Positions 1 to 4,850 of a stretch of 5,755 nucleotides of DNA are shown piece by piece (within the stretch, counting starts at the first letter, position 1; every line of letters begins with the position of its first letter). Position numbers and translations under genes: made by a program. Under the pieces are notes generated by a model. That model was not told the origin of the DNA. It ran no database searches and saw only the letters and a program-made list of their open reading frames with translations. The DNA comes from CAYYYG01 sp964476135 (lineage in GTDB: Bacteria > Patescibacteriota > Microgenomatia > UBA1406 > GWC2-37-13), in assembly GCA_964476135.1 (NCBI GenBank), contig CAYYYG010000048.1, positions 1 to 5,755 on the forward strand. Reading direction: 5' to 3'.

Positions 1-1
1 G

Positions 2-42
2 CTGCGGATTGAAAAAACATAAAGTGTTTTTTCAATTTGCAG
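2..42 (+). repeat. Long imperfect hairpin with A6/T6 arms
   Basis: Arms 2-19 and 25-42 pair over 18 positions around a 5-nt loop (TAAAG, 20-24). Positions 8-19 and 25-36 form 12 perfect pairs including an A6/T6 tract. Two G.U wobbles (6/38 and 7/37) and a closing CTGC/GCAG clamp follow. The wobbles would be C/A mismatches in RNA from the other strand, so the structure suits a plus-strand transcript. It may end or process the transcript of a gene left of the window, or form the leader of the gene at 124. No T-run follows the stem, so a standard terminator is uncertain. Confidence 0.6.
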
Positions 43-111
43 TCTTCCGTGTTGAACGCACCCCCCGCGCTAAACAATTTCGGCATTTGCCGAGTGAAGA
101 CGTAAAAAAAT

Positions 112-117
112 AAGGAG
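112..117 (+). promoter_or_regulatory. Shine-Dalgarno site for the gene at 124
   Basis: AAGGAG lies 6 nt before the ATG at 124, an ideal sequence and spacing. It fixes the start of the tryptophan-rich gene. I see no convincing sigma-70 promoter in 43-111. A small GC-rich stem (80-84 with 89-93, loop ATTT) lies in this leader. Confidence 0.85.
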
Positions 118-123
118 TCTTTT

Positions 124-612
124 ATGACAAACGCGCTTTACCCGATGGGGCCCTATAGTTTCTATAAGAACCAAAGGATTACTAACATCTGGATTGGCGA
201 TCGGATCTTTTTGGCCGAACGCACTTTTCAGAAAGATTGGAAAGAAGGAGATTGGCAAGGCGATCTGCCAGTCCCCGACTGGGATGAATGGCTGGCTCAT
301 AGTGCCCCGGTGAACTACGCAGAGTATCGCCCAACAGAAACTATGTTTACGTTGTGGTTCGAAAAGGAGCCATATAAATTTGCGGTGAATGCCGTAAACA
401 GTTATTGGCTGGCTGACGAGTACGTAACTAATGAGTTCGATCTGCAAAATTGGCTAACCAGAAATGGTGTTCATATGGGGGACGTGATGTTCGGCAGAAA
501 TATGCTCAGCAGATTCACGGACCTGTTGCCGATCTCGTTCAATCTAAAGAACTATGTAGGCTGGTGCCGTTGGGGCGGGGTGTACATTCCAGACCCCACA
601 TACACGGAATAA
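124..612 (+). CDS. Tryptophan-rich hypothetical protein, 162 aa
   Basis: I do not recognise this protein. It is the only well-supported plus-strand gene in the window. The start is supported by AAGGAG 6 nt upstream and the stop is TAA. It has ten tryptophans in 162 residues (23, 39, 44, 53, 56, 78, 95, 110, 147, 150), many tyrosines and phenylalanines, and one cysteine (148). There is no signal peptide and no membrane helix, so it is probably cytosolic. An acidic, Trp-dense stretch spans about residues 38-57, and the protein ends in a WCRWGG motif followed by a short Pro/Tyr tail. The even spread of aromatic residues suggests a small compact globular domain; I infer no function. It converges on the PsbP-like gene and is followed by a hairpin at 628-659. 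What lies upstream is outside the window, so operon membership is unknown. Confidence 0.85.
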   Translation: MTNALYPMGPYSFYKNQRITNIWIGDRIFLAERTFQKDWKEGDWQGDLPVPDWDEWLAHSAPVNYAEYRPTETMFTLWFEKEPYKFAVNAVNSYWLADEYVTNEFDLQNWLTRNGVHMGDVMFGRNMLSRFTDLLPISFNLKNYVGWCRWGGVYIPDPTYTE

Positions 613-627
613 CCGTAGATGAACAGT

Positions 628-659
628 CCTGGAGGATAGAATTTACTTTATCCTCCAGG
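628..659 (+). terminator. Hairpin terminator between convergent genes
   Basis: Perfect 11-bp inverted repeat CCTGGAGGATA (628-638) and TATCCTCCAGG (649-659) with a 10-nt loop, starting 15 nt after the TAA of the plus-strand gene. The downstream plus strand is only moderately T-rich (CATCATCTTCT). The minus-strand gene ending at 691 also runs into this stem, so it may stop transcription from both sides, though no T-run follows in the minus direction either. Confidence 0.7.
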
Positions 660-690
660 GCATCATCTTCTAAAAATAAAACTTAAGATC

Positions 691-1827
691 TTAGAGATAT
701 TTGACGCTGCTCAAGACTCTCGAAACCGCTTCGTTATAGCTGTCCTCACTGGGTCCGGCAGCCATCAACATAAACCCGTAAATCTTTCCATTTTTTTTAA
801 TATGGTAGTAGGTGAATTTTCCGAGGCCGGATACGACTATTTTTTCATACCTCTCTCCGCCATATGATACCGCCGAATACTGCGGCGGATTCTCCGGATC
901 GACTTCGGAAACAGTTCCGTATGTTTTTTTTGCCCACTCCTCGGCTGTTACATCGGTTTCTATCGGATTCATAACAGCAAATGACAACCCGTCATATAAT
1001 TCCGTCTGTGGCCGCTGAGTCTGACCGATCACCTGAAAAGCGACAAGATCACCGTTTTCGAAACTCTGTCCGCCTACCCGTTTTTCCCATGAAGAGGGGT
1101 GTTCAAACGATATGCCATACTGGATGTTTTCAAATTTAATCCAATTTTTATCCGGGGTCGGCGTTGGTATTACGGCTATATCGCTCGGATTAATTTTCAA
1201 AGTATTTAGAATCGATTCGGCCTGGTCTTGGTCTAGATAATAAGGCGAAGTCTTGTCGCCCCCGATATAATAACCGACCAAGTATGTTGCCTGCTCAAAA
1301 GGCACTATAAACCGATGCTCCACAACTCCCGCAGGGAATTCCCAAGGCATTTTGTTTACGAAAGAAGTCGCTCCAAAACCGCCGAGCATCCGATCTTCCG
1401 AGCGTTCATACTCGTAATATTTGGCAATTTCCTGATCGTTCGTTTCCGTAAGATTGGTGACCTGATCGACGGATAAACTTTTCAGCCTCTGAATATCGCG
1501 CCGGTTGTAGTTATAGATCTCCCCTTCCGCACCCTCCATTCCCTTTGGGACTACTGAAATATATATAAAATTCGTCGGCCCGGCGCCTGGCTGCTCCGCT
1601 TTTCTGACGTACAGCCGGCTCAAGCGGCCGTTATTTTCCTCAATCATGCCGTCAGGAATAGAAATGGTGTAGCCGAGCTCTTTATTTTTGACCGAACGCG
1701 AGCTGTCTTTTTTCGTCTGCTCTTTGGAAATGTCAGATTTTTGCCTGTCGGTCAAAAGTGCGGAGCGATAATAAACAACAAGACCAACAACGATAATCAC
1801 TACTATTACCAAAAATATTTTTTTCAT
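691..1827 (-). CDS. Membrane-anchored protein with two PsbP-like domains
   Basis: This 378-aa protein starts MKK and has one hydrophobic helix at about residues 4-20, with no lipobox cysteine and no cysteine anywhere. It is probably a signal-anchored protein with the bulk outside the membrane. After a charged Lys/Ser-rich spacer (about 27-48), two similar alpha/beta units follow: about 50-212, opening with GYTISIP and closing with AESILNTLKI, and about 234-378, opening with YGISFEHPSSW and closing with AVSRVLSSVKYL. A Pro/Thr linker (PTPTPD, 221-226) separates them. The opening strand plus 'hPxxW' and the terminal helix with 'hxShK' resemble the PsbP-like fold seen in many bacterial surface proteins unrelated to photosynthesis. 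The fold call is by pattern only and the molecular function is unknown. The ATG lies one base after the Nudix stop codon and lacks a Shine-Dalgarno, so translation is probably coupled to the Nudix gene. Confidence 0.88.
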   Translation of the reverse strand: MKKIFLVIVVIIVVGLVVYYRSALLTDRQKSDISKEQTKKDSSRSVKNKELGYTISIPDGMIEENNGRLSRLYVRKAEQPGAGPTNFIYISVVPKGMEGAEGEIYNYNRRDIQRLKSLSVDQVTNLTETNDQEIAKYYEYERSEDRMLGGFGATSFVNKMPWEFPAGVVEHRFIVPFEQATYLVGYYIGGDKTSPYYLDQDQAESILNTLKINPSDIAVIPTPTPDKNWIKFENIQYGISFEHPSSWEKRVGGQSFENGDLVAFQVIGQTQRPQTELYDGLSFAVMNPIETDVTAEEWAKKTYGTVSEVDPENPPQYSAVSYGGERYEKIVVSGLGKFTYYHIKKNGKIYGFMLMAAGPSEDSYNEAVSRVLSSVKYL

Positions 1828-1828
1828 A

Positions 1829-2257
1829 TTATTTATTTAATACTAAACTTATAGCTTCACGGTAGCCTTCATTAATATAAGGACCGCCATCTTTGCCGAG
1901 TAATGACAAATCGGATAAACTTACCCATCTGAAAGCGGTATGTTCGCTGCTTAGTTTGACCTTCGGCAATTTGGCCTTCACCGAATAAAACACAAGAAAC
2001 AGGCCTTTCCCGTCTTTAAGAACTTGCGGTAATTTATAGACATAAATCAAACTTGAATGACCTCCATACTCAATTCCGGGAAGCTCTTCTTTTAGCTCCC
2101 GGTCGAGAGTCTTGGGTATATCTTCCCCTTCAGCCATTCGACCACCGGGAATATCCCAGAATTTTCGACCGTTTTCATCCGTCTTCTCAAGTACGAGAAC
2201 GGAATCATCTCTTACGATCAAAGCTTTTATTCCTAAATAAAAATTCGCCGGATGCAT
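1829..2257 (-). CDS. Nudix hydrolase (MutT-like), 142 aa
   Basis: Nudix enzymes hydrolyse a nucleoside diphosphate linked to another moiety, using Mg2+ held by the Nudix-box glutamates. The box runs from G39 to I62: GX5E (G39 to E45), seven residues, then RELKEE (53-58), so the catalytic RE and EE pairs are intact. It ends LPGI rather than LGI, one proline more than the GX5EX7REUXEEXGU consensus. FWDIPGG (33-39) precedes it, as is typical. The length fits a single-domain family member; the substrate cannot be predicted. I chose ATG 2257. The frame stays open to 2377, but that extension would translate the terminator at 2307-2341, and residues after 2257 already begin the first Nudix strand (FYLGIKALIV). 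There is no Shine-Dalgarno before 2257; a -10-like TATTAT at 2264-2269 suggests a leaderless mRNA. It is the first gene of a pair with the PsbP-like gene. Confidence 0.93.
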   Translation of the reverse strand: MHPANFYLGIKALIVRDDSVLVLEKTDENGRKFWDIPGGRMAEGEDIPKTLDRELKEELPGIEYGGHSSLIYVYKLPQVLKDGKGLFLVFYSVKAKLPKVKLSSEHTAFRWVSLSDLSLLGKDGGPYINEGYREAISLVLNK

Positions 2258-2263
2258 ATTGTT

Positions 2264-2269
2264 ATAATA
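2264..2269 (-). promoter_or_regulatory. Probable -10 element for a leaderless Nudix mRNA
   Basis: On the minus strand TATTAT ends 6 nt before the ATG at 2257, which would place the transcription start at or beside the start codon. The gene follows a terminator by about 50 bp and so needs its own promoter in 2258-2306. No good -35 is visible at 16-18 bp spacing (2 of 6 matches at best), so this is tentative. Confidence 0.4.
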
Positions 2270-2306
2270 TTTTAACAAATACCGACTAACCGACTTCGTT
2301 CGCCAT

Positions 2307-2341
2307 AAAAAAGCAGGGTGCTTACAGATCGCACCCTGCTT
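2307..2341 (-). terminator. Intrinsic terminator of the secreted-protein gene
   Basis: Perfect 11-bp stem between 2311-2321 and 2331-2341 (minus-strand AAGCAGGGTGC and GCACCCTGCTT) with a 9-nt loop. It is followed on the minus strand by a run of six Ts, two of them in the stem. It starts 11 nt after the TAA at 2353-2355. This is a classic Rho-independent terminator and shows that the Nudix gene is a separate transcription unit. Confidence 0.92.
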
Positions 2342-2352
2342 CAATCTCACCA

Positions 2353-2700
2353 TTAAAACTGGTTTACCTTCACGCAATAATCCGCATCCGGAGCAAGATA
2401 ATCACCCCATGATGGGTATGCGTTTTCTATATAAACCCATCCTTGCGAACATTTACCATCTTTGGATAGGTTCCAGACGCTGTGATACCCGTGGTTTACT
2501 TCGCTGCTATACCACGCTTCTATTTGATTGGAGTTCCCCCGTCTGATGACCATATTGGTACCGACGACATAAGTTATGGGGTAAGTAGGTATCGCATGCA
2601 GACTAAGAGGATAATAAGCGACTACGTTATGGTTATTTTCGGCTTTGTTTTCGTTATTTGGCGCCGCGGAAGAAATAGGTACGGCAACAAATAATATTAT
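2353..2700 (-). CDS. Small secreted protein, 5' end lost in assembly gap
   Basis: The frame is open from the TAA at 2353-2355 to the edge of the gap at 2700, giving 115 visible residues and no start. Reading from 2700, the first residues (IILFVAVPISSAAP) look like the hydrophobic core and cleavage region of a signal peptide; a cut after SSA (residue 12) fits the -3/-1 rule. An Asn-rich spacer (about 15-26) follows, then about 90 residues rich in Tyr, Trp and beta-forming residues. Cysteines at 84 and 109 could form a disulfide outside the cell. An internal ATG at 2553 would give only 66 aa and cut into this domain, so I do not take it as the start. Only about ten residues (MKK-type start) should be missing. 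A terminator follows directly. I do not recognise the family. Confidence 0.8.
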   Translation of the reverse strand: MILFVAVPISSAAPNNENKAENNHNVVAYYPLSLHAIPTYPITYVVGTNMVIRRGNSNQIEAWYSSEVNHGYHSVWNLSKDGKCSQGWVYIENAYPSWGDYLAPDADYCVKVNQF

Positions 2701-2800
2701 NNNNNNNNNNNNNNNNNNNNNNNNNNNNNNNNNNNNNNNNNNNNNNNNNNNNNNNNNNNNNNNNNNNNNNNNNNNNNNNNNNNNNNNNNNNNNNNNNNNN
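2701..2800. other. Assembly gap of 100 Ns
   Basis: Exactly 100 undetermined bases, the usual placeholder for a scaffold gap of unknown size. It hides the start, ribosome binding site and promoter of the secreted-protein gene and possibly more. Confidence 0.98.
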
Positions 2801-2874
2801 ATTATGAATTCTAATGATTTATTTATAATGAAGACGAATGAAGATTTTATTTTGAATATGTAAGAAAACTGTAA

Positions 2875-2951
2875 TTAAGGCAAGGACCTTAACTTAATGG
2901 AGGTGCATCAGCATGTGCCTTAGATGTATTTGATCTGGATTTATTTTCCAG
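2875..2951. other. Structured non-coding stretch after the helicase gene
   Basis: Three inverted repeats occur in 77 bp: TTAAGG/CCTTAA (2875-2880, 2887-2892); AGGTGCAT/ATGTGCCT (2901-2908, 2913-2920), with two wobbles favouring plus-strand RNA; and CTGGA/TCCAG (2935-2939, 2947-2951), 7 nt after the helicase stop. A competing perfect 7-bp pairing, TAAGGCA (2876-2882) with TGCCTTA (2916-2922), excludes the first two. In the minus direction TTTTCTT follows the stem at 2875-2892 after about 7 nt, so this may be a weak helicase terminator. The rest of 2801-2958 is AT-rich and holds no gene I can support. Confidence 0.45.
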
Positions 2952-2958
2952 CACGAGA

Positions 2959-4152
2959 TTATTGGTTCTTCTCGACGAAGGTCAGCGCCGTTCCTCTTTT
3001 ATCGGCCCGACCTGTGCGCCCGATCCTATGGACATAATCTTCATAAGTCTGTGGGATATCGTAGTTTATCACGTGACTCACATCGTTTATATCTAGCCCG
3101 CGTGAGGCGACATCGGTTGCAAGAAGTATCTGAATCAAATTGTTTGAAAACATGGCCAAAGTCCGCTGGCGCTGCTGCTGGCGCTTGTTTCCGTGTATGG
3201 AACCGGCCTTGAACCCTCTTGCCACCAATTCTTTGGTCAATTTTTCAATACCCCATTTTGTCCGTCCGAATATAAGCACTTTCTCGAATTCCTTTTTTAT
3301 CAGCAGATCGTGCAAAGAATCGATTTTCTGCTTTCCGCTACCGACCTCGATCAGACTTTGAGTCACATTCGGCGTGGTGTTCTGCCGAGCAACAGATACG
3401 GTAACCGGGTTGACAACAAAATTTTCCAGTATGCCGGCCACTTTTCCGGAGATAGTTGCCGAAAAGAAAAGCGATTGTCTCGCAGTCGGCAACAGTGATA
3501 TGAAATATTTGATATCCCCGATAAAGCCTATGTCGACCATGCGGTCGGCTTCATCAAGAACCACACACCCAAACTGTTTCAAATCCAGCAAGTTTCTTTT
3601 TATTAGATCTTTGAGCCGGCCGGGTGTGCCGATAACAATCTGTGCCCCACGACGCAGATCCTGCTCCTGCCGATATGTACTGACACCGCCGATTATCATC
3701 GCCGTATACACTCCCAAGCCCCGTGAAAAATCCTGAGCTTCGCGCGCAATCTGTACCGCGAGCTCCCGTGTGGGGGCAACAATGAGAGTTTTCCCCCGTT
3801 TATCCTGGGCCATTTTATTTATGATTGGAATAAGGAATGCGGCAGTCTTGCCGGTGCCCGTATTGGCAAGCCCGATGACATCACGCCCGGCCAGGATGTG
3901 TGGAATCGCCTGATCCTGAATTGGCGTCGGCTGGCCGTAATTTTTTATCTTTATATTTTCTTTCAATTTCGGAGAAATTGCGAAATCGGAAAAAGAGTTT
4001 TTTGCAATATATTTTGGCTGCTCCACAGCTGCGGCAACGGGTCGGGAATTAGTTGAATTACGAATCGCGCTTAGCACTGCGCCGTTTGCGACAGGTCCGC
4101 GACGACCTCGATTGAAGCGATGATTATTATTTCTATTTCTTTGAAATCTCAT
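2959..4152 (-). CDS. DEAD-box ATP-dependent RNA helicase, 397 aa
   Basis: This enzyme unwinds short RNA duplexes and remodels RNA-protein complexes with ATP, in the cytoplasm. All core motifs are present: upstream aromatic F57 and Q-motif PTPIQ (75-79), motif I ANTGTGKT (96-103), Ia PTRELA (127-132), GG (155-156), Ib TPGR (176-179), II DEAD (200-203), III SAT (231-233), IV VLIFGRT (292-298), V ATDVASRGLD (345-354) and VI HRIGRTGR (375-382). The overall pattern is RhlE/CsdA-like, but the protein ends 15 residues after motif VI, with no C-terminal RNA-binding extension. Instead the first 19 residues form an Arg/Asn-rich arm that could take that role (inference). The start is ATG 4152; an in-frame stop at 4186-4188 prevents a long extension, and the Shine-Dalgarno is weak (GGTAG at best). 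A strong promoter lies about 94 nt upstream. The RRM gene precedes it on the same strand. Confidence 0.98.
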   Translation of the reverse strand: MRFQRNRNNNHRFNRGRRGPVANGAVLSAIRNSTNSRPVAAAVEQPKYIAKNSFSDFAISPKLKENIKIKNYGQPTPIQDQAIPHILAGRDVIGLANTGTGKTAAFLIPIINKMAQDKRGKTLIVAPTRELAVQIAREAQDFSRGLGVYTAMIIGGVSTYRQEQDLRRGAQIVIGTPGRLKDLIKRNLLDLKQFGCVVLDEADRMVDIGFIGDIKYFISLLPTARQSLFFSATISGKVAGILENFVVNPVTVSVARQNTTPNVTQSLIEVGSGKQKIDSLHDLLIKKEFEKVLIFGRTKWGIEKLTKELVARGFKAGSIHGNKRQQQRQRTLAMFSNNLIQILLATDVASRGLDINDVSHVINYDIPQTYEDYVHRIGRTGRADKRGTALTFVEKNQ

Positions 4153-4246
4153 ATTGATACTACCGGCACATGCAAGAATGGGCGCTTAAATTAAAATTTA
4201 CGAAAGAAGGACAAAATCGAAGTTTCTTGCGTCCATCTAACGATAA
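4153..4246 (-). promoter_or_regulatory. Long 5' leader of the helicase mRNA
   Basis: The predicted transcription start near 4246 leaves about 94 nt before the ATG. The leader can pair 4224-4230 with 4172-4178 (7 perfect pairs enclosing 45 nt) and contains a 12-codon upstream ORF (4198-4236) without a clear Shine-Dalgarno. Long structured leaders are known for some cold-regulated helicase genes; regulation here is inference. Confidence 0.4.
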
Positions 4247-4252
4247 TAAGGT

Positions 4253-4281
4253 ATTATAACACAAAAAATAATATTATGCAA
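4253..4281 (-). promoter_or_regulatory. Strong sigma-70-type promoter of the helicase gene
   Basis: On the minus strand, -35 TTGCAT (4276-4281), a 17-bp spacer and a consensus -10 TATAAT (4253-4258) preceded by an extended -10 TGT (4259-4261). Initiation is predicted near 4246. Confidence 0.85.
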
Positions 4282-4289
4282 TAATACTA

Positions 4290-4309
4290 TAGGTTTATAA
4301 TTAAACCTA
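4290..4309. promoter_or_regulatory. Inverted repeat next to the helicase promoter
   Basis: Perfect 8-bp inverted repeat TAGGTTTA / TAAACCTA around TAAT, 8 bp upstream of the helicase -35, at about -44 to -63 from the predicted start. It could be a regulator-binding site or a second transcript-end hairpin for the RRM gene. Confidence 0.4.
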
Positions 4310-4317
4310 AAACGCGA

Positions 4318-4344
4318 AACGGCCGCTAGTTTATAACGGCCGTT
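4318..4344 (-). terminator. Terminator hairpin of the RRM gene
   Basis: Perfect 8-bp GC-rich stem AACGGCCG (4318-4325) and CGGCCGTT (4337-4344) with an 11-nt loop, 20 nt after the RRM stop codon. Minus-strand TCGCGTTTTAGG follows, so the T-tract is short and displaced. It separates the RRM gene from the helicase promoter. Confidence 0.7.
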
Positions 4345-4364
4345 ACACGAATAAAAACAGGTTT

Positions 4365-4646
4365 TTATCTGCGATTAAAATTTCCTCCATCACGCTTAAC
4401 CTGCGGTTTGGCTTTGTTGACAACGATTGTTCTTCCTTCAACTTCCTTGCCGTCCATTTCGAGAGCCTTCTGCATATCTTCGGCTTTTGCGAAAGTGACG
4501 AAACCGAAACCCTTTGACTTACCGCTCATGCGATCCATGATTACAACCGCTTCGGTGATTTCACCGTACTGAGCGAATAATTCACGAAGTGTGTCGCTGT
4601 TTATTGACCACGGCAGACTTCCGATAAATAGTTTATTAGTGTCCAT
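4365..4646 (-). CDS. Single-RRM RNA-binding protein, 93 aa
   Basis: A small RNA-recognition-motif protein of the kind found in cyanobacteria and many uncultured bacteria. RNP2 is LFIGSL (6-11) and RNP1 is KGFGFVTF (45-52); the aromatic residues that stack on RNA bases (F7, F47, F49) are all present. The fold spans about residues 4-79 in the usual order, followed by a short basic tail ending NFNRR. It probably binds single-stranded RNA in the cytoplasm as a chaperone or regulator; its targets are unknown. The start is ATG 4646, with AAGGGGGTGA at 4657-4666, one mismatch from the ideal ribosome binding site. It lies directly upstream of the helicase on the same strand, but a terminator and a promoter separate them, so co-function is likelier than obligatory co-transcription. 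The cyanobacterial relatives are known for cold induction; that is family knowledge and not shown here. Confidence 0.97.
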   Translation of the reverse strand: MDTNKLFIGSLPWSINSDTLRELFAQYGEITEAVVIMDRMSGKSKGFGFVTFAKAEDMQKALEMDGKEVEGRTIVVNKAKPQVKRDGGNFNRR

Positions 4647-4656
4647 TATTATTAGT

Positions 4657-4666
4657 TCACCCCCTT
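4657..4666 (-). promoter_or_regulatory. Shine-Dalgarno site of the RRM gene
   Basis: Minus-strand AAGGGGGTGA differs from the anti-Shine-Dalgarno complement AAGGAGGTGA at one base and ends 10 nt before the ATG. The GGGGG core is 13 nt from the ATG, slightly long. It supports the start at 4646. Confidence 0.75.
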
Positions 4667-4682
4667 TAATTTAATTAAAATA

Positions 4683-4691
4683 TTAATACCA
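4683..4691 (-). promoter_or_regulatory. Possible extended -10 promoter of the RRM gene
   Basis: Minus-strand TGGTATTAA carries a TGn extended -10 with TATTAA (4683-4688), predicting a start near 4676 and a leader of about 30 nt. No good -35 lies 17 bp upstream. The A-tract array at 4719-4756 lies upstream. Confidence 0.4.
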
Positions 4692-4718
4692 GTATTCGTG
4701 CAAACGATTACTTTGTTG

Positions 4719-4756
4719 GTTTTTATGTTTTTTTGTGCAGTTTTTATAGTTTTTTT
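4719..4756. repeat. Phased A/T tracts upstream of the RRM promoter
   Basis: Four T-runs on the plus strand (5, 7, 5 and 7 long) at 4720-4724, 4728-4734, 4741-4745 and 4750-4756, with centres about 9, 12 and 10 bp apart. They form an imperfect tandem repeat of GTTTTTAT(A)GTTTTTTT offset by 21 bp. Such phasing favours intrinsic DNA bending and may act as an upstream promoter element. The remainder of 4757-4850 holds only a weak stem (4763-4769 with 4782-4788) and no gene. Confidence 0.5.
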
Positions 4757-4850
4757 ATAAGGAAGATAAACAACAGGCAGATTATCTTTAACTCAAGCCA
4801 ATGATCTCACATTAAGCGCATTAAAGCAACTGCAAATTTTGCTTACGCAT

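Noticed and set aside
70..447. Minus-strand 125-aa frame opposite the tryptophan-rich gene
   Set aside because: It is a shadow of the plus-strand gene, with no ribosome binding site or recognisable domain.
450..686. Plus-strand 78-aa frame overlapping the tryptophan-rich gene
   Set aside because: It lacks a ribosome binding site, overlaps a better-supported gene and runs through the hairpin at 628-659.
684..693. 10-bp palindrome TAAGATCTTA over the PsbP-like stop codon
   Set aside because: Short AT-rich palindromes are common by chance, and this one has no loop to form a useful RNA hairpin.
2258..2377. N-terminal extension of the Nudix protein by 40 residues
   Set aside because: It would translate an intrinsic terminator on the same strand and adds residues with no Nudix character; the domain starts right after the ATG at 2257.
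2645..2863. Plus-strand frame across the gap
   Set aside because: It exists only because Ns cannot contain stops; the sequence on the left is antisense to the secreted-protein gene and the right part is a short AT-rich tail.
4719..4756. CRISPR or microsatellite array
   Set aside because: Only two imperfect repeat units with no spacers of regular size; phased A-tracts explain it better.
4763..4788. 7-bp stem as terminator of the methyltransferase gene
   Set aside because: It lies more than 60 nt after the stop codon, has a 12-nt loop, and no T-run follows in the minus direction.
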